From Rhodospirillum sp. UBA1311 (GTDB lineage: Bacteria > Pseudomonadota > Alphaproteobacteria > Rhodospirillales > Rhodospirillaceae), in the NCBI GenBank assembly GCA_002307145.1, contig DBTR01000067.1, positions 1,278 through 65,277 of the forward strand: DNA of 64,000 bases, read 5' to 3'. The notes beneath the pieces are model-generated. The model saw only the letters and a program-made list of their open reading frames with translations. It did not search any database and was not told the origin of the DNA. Shown here in pieces: positions 57,924-64,000 of the stretch (the first letter of the stretch is position 1; each line of letters opens with the position of its first letter). The translations under genes were made by a program, and so were the position numbers.

Positions 57924-59086
57924 GCATGAGCTTTCTCGGATACCGTCGCGCCAACGGCCAGGTCGGCACCCGCAACTATGTCGGAATTCTCGCCACCGTC
58001 GCCTGCGCCAACGAAGTCGCCCTCGGCATCGCCAACCAGGTGCGCGGCACCATGGCGTTCACCCACCAGCAAGGCTGCTGCCAGACGCCTCCCGATCTCC
58101 AACGGGTGACGCGCACCCTCGCGGGCCTCGGCTGCAATCCCAACCTCGCGGCGGTGATTCTCGTCAGCCTCGGTTGCGAAGGCACCGATGTCGCGGCGGT
58201 GGCCGAAGCGATCAAGGCGACCGGCAAGCCGGTCGCGGTTCTTCCGATCCAGGAAAGCGGCGGCCTCGCCAACACCCTCGCCAAGGGAACCCTGCTTGCG
58301 CAGAAGCTGGTGATGGATGCGTCGCACATTTCCCGCGAGCCGTGCGACGATTCCGATCTCGTCGTCGGGCTCAAGTGCGGCAGCTCCGACACCACCTCCG
58401 GCCTCGCGCCGAATCCGGCGCTCGGACTCGCCGTCGAACGGCTCACCGCGATCGGCGGCACGGCGGTGATGGGTGAAGTCACCGAGTTCATCGGCGCCGA
58501 GCACATCCTCGCCGCTCAGGCCAAGGACGAAGCCACGGGACGCCGCATTCTCGACCTCGTCGAGCGCATGGAGAACCGCGCCAAGGCGGTAGGCGTCGAT
58601 ATGCGCGGCGGCCAGCCGACTCCCGGCAACATCAAGGGCGGCCTCACCACGATCGAGGAGAAGTCCCTCGGCGCGATCGCCAAGGCGGGCCGCGCGATCG
58701 TCCAGGACGTCTACGAATACGGCGAGCGCCCGCGGGTCAAGGGGCTGGTGGTGATGGACTCCCCCGGCCGCGAACCGGAACTGCTGACCGGCATGGCGGC
58801 GGCGGGCTGCAACGTCATCGTCTTCACCACCGGCCGCGGCGCGCCGCAGGGCTTCCCGTTCGTTCCGGTACTCAAGGTCACGGGCAACCGCAACACCTGG
58901 GAAACCCTCGTGGATCACATGGACCTTTCGGTGCACGAGGTGATCGACGGCAGCGAAAGCATGCCGGCCGCGGCCGCGCGGCTTTACGACGCGATTCTCG
59001 GCGTCGCCGGCGGGGTCACCACGAAAGCGGAAGTCTCCGGCTACTTCAAGGCTATGGATATCTACGTCACCGGCCCGGTGATCTGA
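57920..59086 (+). CDS. UxaA-family dehydratase large subunit
   Basis: A 388-residue homologue of the catalytic part of altronate/galactarate dehydratase. It contains GYRRANGQVGTRNYVGIL, HQQGCCQTPPDL, VSLGCEGTDVA, GLKCGSSDTTSGLAPNPALG and GQPTPGNIKGGLTTIEEKSLGAIAKAG. The GC(C) and GCE cysteines fit an iron-dependent hydro-lyase and are the reason I prefer UxaA-type over SuyB-type sulfo-lyase. Substrates in this family are hydroxy-acids with a leaving group at C3. The true substrate is unknown. ATG at 57926 is an alternative start with better spacing. Confidence 0.87.
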   Translation: MSMSFLGYRRANGQVGTRNYVGILATVACANEVALGIANQVRGTMAFTHQQGCCQTPPDLQRVTRTLAGLGCNPNLAAVILVSLGCEGTDVAAVAEAIKATGKPVAVLPIQESGGLANTLAKGTLLAQKLVMDASHISREPCDDSDLVVGLKCGSSDTTSGLAPNPALGLAVERLTAIGGTAVMGEVTEFIGAEHILAAQAKDEATGRRILDLVERMENRAKAVGVDMRGGQPTPGNIKGGLTTIEEKSLGAIAKAGRAIVQDVYEYGERPRVKGLVVMDSPGREPELLTGMAAAGCNVIVFTTGRGAPQGFPFVPVLKVTGNRNTWETLVDHMDLSVHEVIDGSESMPAAAARLYDAILGVAGGVTTKAEVSGYFKAMDIYVTGPVI

Positions 59087-59099
59087 GGAGGCGCACGCG

Positions 59100-60158
59100 A
59101 TGACTGGAACCATCAGACGCATACCCGTCGCCCTCGCACGCAACGCCGCGATCGACATCCTCGTCGCGCGCGGCGTCCCTGCGGTGGACGCGGGCAAGGT
59201 GGCGGACTCGTTGATCGCCGCCGACCTCCGCGGCATCGACACCCATGGCCTCGCCTGCCTGAAGGATTACGTGCAGGCGCTCGAAGAAAACCGGATCGCC
59301 GCGACGCCGAGCTTCCGCATCGACCAGCGATTCCCGTGGGCGAGCCGTCTCGATGCCGACAACGGCCTCGGACCGCTCGCCGCATGGGAAGGCATGACGC
59401 TCGCGATTGGATCCGCGGAACGCTTCGGCATCGGCGCGACCGGCGTGACCCGGAGCAACCACTTCGGCGCCGCCGGAGTGTACGCCGCGATGGCGGCCGA
59501 GCGCGGTTGCATCGGCATCGTCGCGGCCAACGCATCGGCGGTGGCCGCGCCGCACGGCGCGACCAAGCCGATGCTCGGCACCAACCCGCTTGCAATCGCC
59601 ATCCCGGCGGGGCGGTTTGCACCGGTGGTTCTCGACATGGCGACCAGCGAGGGTTCGCGCAAAAAAGTCCGCAAGGCGCTTGAGGACGGCAGCGAGATCC
59701 CTTCCGGTTGGGCGCTCGGCCCCGACGGCAAGCCGACTACCGACCCGGCGCAGGCACTCAAGGGAGTAATGCTGCCGTTCGCCGGGGCGAAGGGATCGGG
59801 CTTGAGCCTGATCGTCGACATCCTCGCGGGCGTGCTCACTGGAGCCGCGTTCGGCGGCCAGGTTTTGAGCGTGATGACCAACCAGGAACGGGAGTCCGGC
59901 AACGGCCACTTCATGCTCGCGTTCAAGGCGTCCGCCTTCCTCGAACAGACCGCATACACCCATCGCATCGAGGAGGAAATCGAACGGCTGCATGCGCTGC
60001 CGCCCGCCACCGGCTTCGACGCCGTGACCTATCCGGGCGAGCGCAGCGCGCGCGTCCGCGCCGATCGCAGCGCGCTCGGCATCCCGATGACCGAGGCCCG
60101 CATCGAAGCACTCGTCGCCCTGGGCGGCGGCCGCTTGCGGACTCCGGCGACAATCTGA
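59100..60158 (+). CDS. Ldh-family NAD(P)-dependent oxidoreductase, second copy
   Basis: A 352-residue relative of the enzyme at 16713-17759, with LRGIDTHGLACLKDYV, RSNHFGAAGVYAAMAAERG (catalytic histidine), MLGTNPLAIAIPAG and LPFAGAKGSGLSLIVDILAG. It could act on a 2-hydroxy/2-keto acid such as malate, sulfolactate or the product of the neighbouring dehydratase, or reduce a cyclic imine. It follows the UxaA large subunit by 13 bases and precedes the TTT transporter. Confidence 0.88.
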   Translation: MTGTIRRIPVALARNAAIDILVARGVPAVDAGKVADSLIAADLRGIDTHGLACLKDYVQALEENRIAATPSFRIDQRFPWASRLDADNGLGPLAAWEGMTLAIGSAERFGIGATGVTRSNHFGAAGVYAAMAAERGCIGIVAANASAVAAPHGATKPMLGTNPLAIAIPAGRFAPVVLDMATSEGSRKKVRKALEDGSEIPSGWALGPDGKPTTDPAQALKGVMLPFAGAKGSGLSLIVDILAGVLTGAAFGGQVLSVMTNQERESGNGHFMLAFKASAFLEQTAYTHRIEEEIERLHALPPATGFDAVTYPGERSARVRADRSALGIPMTEARIEALVALGGGRLRTPATI

Positions 60159-60201
60159 CCAGCATCGCGTTCCAAAAACTTAAAATACAGGGAGACACCC
60201 A

Positions 60202-61164
60202 ATGCGGATGATTTGGTTGAGTAAGGGTCTTCTCGTCGGCCTCGCGCTTGCAGCGACGTCTGCCTTCGCGGCGGACTATCCGTCCAAGGACGTACACATC
60301 ATCGTTCCGTTCAAGCCGGGCGGCGGCGTCGACACCAGTTCGCGCATCCTTGCCGAATACGGCAACAAGCATATGGCCAAGGGTAAGCTCGAAGTCGAAA
60401 ACCGCGCAGGCGGCGATGGCGTCGTCGGCCAGACCTTCGCGGCCAAGGCCAAGGCGGACGGATACACCGTGCTGGCGATGACGAGCTCGGTGGTGACCAA
60501 CCCGATCCTCAAGCAGACCGGGTACAAGCTGGAAGATTTCCAACCCGTCGCCCTGTACAACACCGACCCGGAAGTGATCGTCGTCGGCGCGGCATCGCCG
60601 TTCAAGACCATTGCCGAACTGCTCGCGGCATCGAAGGAACGGCCGCTCACCGTCACCGTCGCCGGAATCGCCACCTCGCATCACATGGCGGGACTGGCGC
60701 TGGAGGATTCCGCGGGCATGAAGTTCACCTACGTGCCAACCACCGGATTCGGTGCGCAACTGCAGGCGGTGATGGGCGGCCATGTCGAACTCGGCCTGTT
60801 CCCCCTCGGCGAAATCAAGAAGCATGCCGACGCGGGCACCGTGCGCATCCTTGCGGCCGCCTCCGACGCCCGCCTCGACATCCTCCCCAACGTGCCGACC
60901 TGGCAGGAAGCCGGCCTCAACATCAAGCGCTGGACCACTTTCCGCGGTTGGGCGGTCCCGAAGGGCACGCCGGAAGCGGCCGTCAAGTATCTCTCCGACC
61001 TGCTCGGCAAGATCAGCACCGATCCCGCCTACGTCAAGCAGATGAACGATTACGGCTTCCCGATCGCATACAAGGACGCCGCGGGATTCACCGACGAGGT
61101 CAACGACTACGCGGAAGTGACCACGCGGGTGATCGCCAAGCACGGCCTCAAGGAAAAGCAATAA
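60202..61164 (+). CDS. tctC: TTT transporter substrate-binding protein, TctC family
   Basis: A 320-residue periplasmic binding protein with signal peptide (about residues 1-23, ending SAFAA). The family opening DYPSKDVHIIVPFKPGGGVDTSSRIL and VENRAGGDGVVG is clear, as is IATSHHMAGLALEDSAG. It delivers a carboxylic acid, usually di- or tricarboxylate, to TctAB. The ribosome binding site is AGGGAG. Confidence 0.93.
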   Translation: MRMIWLSKGLLVGLALAATSAFAADYPSKDVHIIVPFKPGGGVDTSSRILAEYGNKHMAKGKLEVENRAGGDGVVGQTFAAKAKADGYTVLAMTSSVVTNPILKQTGYKLEDFQPVALYNTDPEVIVVGAASPFKTIAELLAASKERPLTVTVAGIATSHHMAGLALEDSAGMKFTYVPTTGFGAQLQAVMGGHVELGLFPLGEIKKHADAGTVRILAAASDARLDILPNVPTWQEAGLNIKRWTTFRGWAVPKGTPEAAVKYLSDLLGKISTDPAYVKQMNDYGFPIAYKDAAGFTDEVNDYAEVTTRVIAKHGLKEKQ

Positions 61165-61221
61165 GCCTTCGATGGTGGCGTCGCGACCTCGCGTCGCCAC
61201 CCGTACACGCGAGGTGACGAA

Positions 61222-61686
61222 ATGCCCGTTCTCAAGACCATCGACTTCTGGAGCGGCCTGGCCTTTGCCGGGATTGGCTTTTCCGCCTGGGCAACCGCGC
61301 TCGGGTTCGATTCGAGTTCGTCGGCCTATCCGGCAACGCTTGCCGCGACGCTCGCCCTGCTCGGGCTGGCGCTCGCCTTCAAGGCGTGGCGCGACGCCAC
61401 GGCACAGACCGCCACCGCCGAAGGCGTCCACATCATCCTCCAGGGACCGGCGCTCGAAATCGGCGTGTGGTCTCTCTGGGCCGTGGCGCTGTGGGCCGGG
61501 CTCGGCTACGTCGGCCCGACATTCGTCGCCTGCACGATGCTGATTCTGCGCCACGCCGACGATCGGGGCCTCCGCCTGCATATCGCGCAGGCCCTGAGCG
61601 TTTCGCTCGTGGTGTTCGTGATCTTCTACCTGATCTTCAAGGTTCCGCTGCCGGAACTCGACTTCATCCGGGACTTACTGGAATAG
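61222..61686 (+). CDS. tctB: TTT transporter small membrane subunit, TctB family
   Basis: A 154-residue protein with four membrane helices, the size and pattern of TctB, including the FSAWATALGFDSSSSAYPATLA and short C-terminal KVPLPELDFIRDLL. It lies between tctC and tctA, as is usual. Confidence 0.9.
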   Translation: MPVLKTIDFWSGLAFAGIGFSAWATALGFDSSSSAYPATLAATLALLGLALAFKAWRDATAQTATAEGVHIILQGPALEIGVWSLWAVALWAGLGYVGPTFVACTMLILRHADDRGLRLHIAQALSVSLVVFVIFYLIFKVPLPELDFIRDLLE

Positions 61687-61721
61687 GCCCGCCGCATCCG
61701 CTGGTTTGAAAGACTCCGCCA

Positions 61722-63287
61722 ATGACCGAAATAGCGCTTGGTTTCGCAACGCTCATGGACCCCGCGGTTCTCGGCTTTCTGCTGATCGGCATCGTTGCCG
61801 GGCTGATTGTCGGGTCAATCCCGGGCCTGAACGACAACATAGCCTTCGCGATCTTCATCCCCCTGTCGTTTTCCCTTTCCCCCACCTACGCACTCGCCCT
61901 GATGGTCGGCCTCTATTGCTCCTGTGCGGTCGGCGGCTCGATCCCGGCGATCATGGTCAAGGTACCCGGCACGGCTTCCTCGGTGCTCACCGCGATCGAC
62001 GGCCACGCCATGGCACGCTCCGGCAAGGCCGGTCAGGCGCTCGGCATCGCGATTACGTCGTCGGTGTTCGGCGGCATCTCAAGCGCCCTGATCCTGCTGC
62101 TGTTCGCACCGCCGATGGCCGCCTTCGCACTGCGCTTCGGCTACGTCGAGAATTTTTCGCTCGGCATCCTCGGCATGGCCAGCGTCCTGGGCCTGCTCGG
62201 CGGCAGCCTGATCAAGGGCCTGCTCTCGGCGGTGCTCGGCCTTTTGGTGGCAACCATCGGCTTCAGCCAGCAGACCGGCCTGCCCCGTTTCACCTTGGGC
62301 CTCGACAGTCTTTACGAAGGCGTGCCGTTCGTACCGCTTCTGGTCGGATTGTTCGGCATCACCGCAGTGCTTGAGCTTGCCGAAGAGCTGATCCGCGATC
62401 GCCGCAAGGGCGAGACGCCGCGAGAAATGCCGCGCATCACCGATTCCTTGTACATCAGCTGGAAACTGTCCAAGCGCCTGCTGCCCACCTGGTTGCAGTG
62501 TTCGGTGATCGGCAACGTCATCGGCATCATTCCCGGCGCCGGCATGCTGATGGCCATCTACATGGGATACGAACGCATTTCCCATCGGTATAAGCGATTG
62601 TTCGCGGGAAAGCCCGGCGAGCCCGAATGGGGAGAAGGAGCACCCGAGGGCATCGCCGCCCCGGAATCCGCCAACAACGCGGTGGTCGCCAGCTCGATGG
62701 TGCCCTTGCTTTCCCTTGGCATTCCCGGCAACTCGGTTTCGGCGCTCTTCATCGGCGCACTCATGATCCAGGGCATGGTGCCTGGACCGCTGCTGTTCAT
62801 CGACCATCCGGACATCGCCTGGATGATCATCGTCGCCTTCCTGGTCGCCAACGTGCTGATGTGGCCGATCTCCTATGCCATGGTGCGCTCCATCTCCGGA
62901 TTGGTGTTTCATCTGCCGAAATACGTCCTGGTTCCAACCATTTCCCTGCTCTGTCTCACCGGCGCCTATTCCGATGAGAACTCGATGTTCAGTATCGGCA
63001 TCGCATTGATTTCCGGTGTCGTCGGCTACATCACCCGGCGTCTCGGCATTCCGCACGCCCCATTGATTCTCGCGCTCGTGCTGGGCCGCACGATCGAGGA
63101 CAACCTTGGAAACGCGCTCGCGATTTCAGGTGGCGACTGGTCGATCTTCCTCGAACCAACCAGTCATCCGATCAGCCTGGCGCTGATTCTCGGCGCCGTC
63201 GCATTCATGCTCGGGCCGATCATCTCCGGCAGCCGCAAACGCTACCGGGCGCGCCGTCAACGTGCCGAGATGGAGGTGCGAGGCTAG
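61722..63287 (+). CDS. tctA: TTT transporter large membrane subunit, TctA family
   Basis: A 521-residue permease with about twelve helices. TctA marks are LIVGSIPGLNDNIAFAIFIPLSF, GLYCSCAVGGSIPAIMVKVPGTASSVLTAIDG, PEGIAAPESANNAVVASSMVPLLSLGIPGN and the GRTIEDNLGNAL stretch. It completes the proton- or sodium-coupled importer for the operon's acid substrate. Confidence 0.95.
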   Translation: MTEIALGFATLMDPAVLGFLLIGIVAGLIVGSIPGLNDNIAFAIFIPLSFSLSPTYALALMVGLYCSCAVGGSIPAIMVKVPGTASSVLTAIDGHAMARSGKAGQALGIAITSSVFGGISSALILLLFAPPMAAFALRFGYVENFSLGILGMASVLGLLGGSLIKGLLSAVLGLLVATIGFSQQTGLPRFTLGLDSLYEGVPFVPLLVGLFGITAVLELAEELIRDRRKGETPREMPRITDSLYISWKLSKRLLPTWLQCSVIGNVIGIIPGAGMLMAIYMGYERISHRYKRLFAGKPGEPEWGEGAPEGIAAPESANNAVVASSMVPLLSLGIPGNSVSALFIGALMIQGMVPGPLLFIDHPDIAWMIIVAFLVANVLMWPISYAMVRSISGLVFHLPKYVLVPTISLLCLTGAYSDENSMFSIGIALISGVVGYITRRLGIPHAPLILALVLGRTIEDNLGNALAISGGDWSIFLEPTSHPISLALILGAVAFMLGPIISGSRKRYRARRQRAEMEVRG

Positions 63288-63303
63288 TGCTTTGCACCTC
63301 CAT

Positions 63304-63323
63304 CCGGGGAAATTTTCCCCCGG
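63304..63323. terminator. Hairpin between convergent tctA and larC genes
   Basis: CCGGGG and CCCCGG pair around an A/T-rich centre (CCGGGGAAA against TTT-C-CCCCGG with one bulged C), 16 bases after the tctA stop. It could serve as a terminator for either strand, though no clean U-run follows. Confidence 0.45.
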
Positions 63324-63398
63324 TTCGGAGCCGAGAGCGGCGATCGGAGGGCGGACGAGACGAAGAGGAGAGGAGAGGCAGGTTCCAGGAACCGCAGC

Positions 63399-64000
63399 TC
63401 ATCGGTTTTCCGTCTGGGTCTTGATCGCCCGCCGCGCCGCCAACGTCGCGATGCCGCCCAGCGCATCGCTTTCCACCTTGGCCGTCGTTTCCCCATCGGG
63501 GCGCCGCGCCTCCTTGACGAGAAGGGAGCCCGACCGCTCCTTTCGGGGCAGAACGCGACGCTCGGCCGCATGCCAGCGGACCCCAAGGGTGGAGGTTTCG
63601 AGCAGCACCTCGCGGATTACCGCATCCATGTCCTCCGACGCCGCCAGCAGCCGCAGCGTGAGCAGGGGGCGTCCTTTCTTGCCGATGCCGGGAACCAGAA
63701 CCAGATCGCGCACGGACGCAAGGCCGCGCAGCCGATCGGAGGCTTGGCCGATTTCCTCGCCGGTCATGTCATCGATATCGCATTCCAGAACGCAGATGGC
63801 CTCGGTCTCCGTCGCCTTTCCCGATGCGAACAAGGACGCCCGCAGAATGTTGGGCATGTTGGGAAGGACGCGAGAACCGGCTCCGATGCCGCAGGCGATC
63901 AGCCTGCCGCCAGGATTGGCACGAGGCTCGCCGCCGGTGACGTGGCGGAGGATTGCCGCGCCGGTCGGGGTGACGCGTTCGCCGGGGACGCCGTCGTCCC
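63399..64000 (-). CDS. larC: Second LarC (nickel-pincer cyclometallase), N-terminus outside window
   Basis: The last 200 or so residues of a LarC paralogue; the reading frame stays open to the right edge. It contains DDGVPGERVTPTGAAIL, GIGAGSRVLPNMPNILRA and CDIDDMTGEEIGQASDRLRGL, each matching the copy at 37630-38919. The C-terminal domain ends DALGGIATLAARRAIKTQTENR. It faces the TTT operon. A second lar locus or a stand-alone LarC may continue beyond the window. Confidence 0.92.
   Translation of the reverse strand, partial: DDGVPGERVTPTGAAILRHVTGGEPRANPGGRLIACGIGAGSRVLPNMPNILRASLFASGKATETEAICVLECDIDDMTGEEIGQASDRLRGLASVRDLVLVPGIGKKGRPLLTLRLLAASEDMDAVIREVLLETSTLGVRWHAAERRVLPRKERSGSLLVKEARRPDGETTAKVESDALGGIATLAARRAIKTQTENR

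Noticed and set aside
57621..59086. Sulfolactate sulfo-lyase (SuyAB) reading of the split UxaA genes
   Set aside because: The subunit split is similar, but the large subunit carries HQQGCCQ and LGCEG, cysteine motifs of UxaA/GarD hydro-lyases that I do not recall in SuyB. Sulfolactate as substrate is kept only as a minor possibility.
1..64000. tRNA, rRNA, CRISPR array, insertion sequence, phage or toxin-antitoxin features
   Set aside because: I looked for cloverleaf-like segments, regular repeats, transposase or integrase proteins and small paired genes and found none that I can support by eye.

Overview
The window is GC-rich throughout, gene-dense and arranged in tightly overlapping operons with AGGAG-type ribosome binding sites. 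The gene content fits a metabolically versatile, facultatively anaerobic alphaproteobacterium, probably of the Rhodospirillales: biotin-dependent malonate decarboxylase, DMSO/TMAO respiration, TRAP and TTT solute uptake, and a nickel-pincer racemase system. The lineage is inferred from gene content and composition, not from a marker gene. I see no rRNA, tRNA, CRISPR array, insertion sequence or prophage. The window looks like chromosome devoted to small-acid and amino-acid catabolism.

Layout. (1) 1-5087: a peptide/nickel-type ABC transporter (partial ATPase, two permeases, binding protein) with a divergent LysR regulator. (2) 5084-16310, minus strand: a complete malonate decarboxylase operon of the membrane-bound, biotin-dependent (Malonomonas-like) type. 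It reads mdcB, a 38-residue membrane peptide, madB, a biotin ligase, madA, E, C, D, H, mdcG, madF, madL, madM, and ends, past a terminator-like hairpin, in a HutP-family RNA-binding protein. (3) 16713-28887: two divergent gene sets around an RpiR regulator. To the left are a TRAP transporter, diaminopropionate ammonia-lyase, two carbamoylases and an Ldh-type dehydrogenase. To the right are a D-aminoacylase, another M20 carbamoylase and a secreted metallo-beta-lactamase-fold hydrolase. (4) 28989-34830: a PTS EIIC-EAL fusion, a carbonic anhydrase, a PfkB kinase, an LLM flavin oxidoreductase and a DnaQ-type exonuclease.

(5) 34965-43717: a lactate-racemase-type (Lar) system. It comprises larB, glycerate kinase, larE, larC, a larA homologue, a KdgT-type permease, and a sigma-54 activator of the PrpR type. 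A convincing -24/-12 promoter lies in front of the permease. (6) 43944-52548: DMSO/TMAO respiration: a soluble hybrid sensor kinase, a TorR-like regulator, dorC, dorD, dorA and moaA. The catalytic subunit carries the Tyr/Trp/Ser pattern of DMSO reductase. (7) 52578-63287: a LysR-controlled catabolic operon of aminotransferase, C-N lyase, MmgE/PrpD protein, split UxaA dehydratase, Ldh dehydrogenase and a TTT transporter. This resembles a route for an amino-polycarboxylate such as iminodisuccinate. (8) 63399-64000: the C-terminal part of a second LarC.

The observations most worth following are: a HutP homologue attached to a malonate operon, with attenuator-like hairpins in both the operon leader and the gap before hutP; the tiny membrane peptide next to MadB; the transporter-phosphodiesterase fusion; the predicted hydroxyacid epimerase operon under sigma-54; and the lyase/epimerase/dehydratase/TTT module of unknown substrate.
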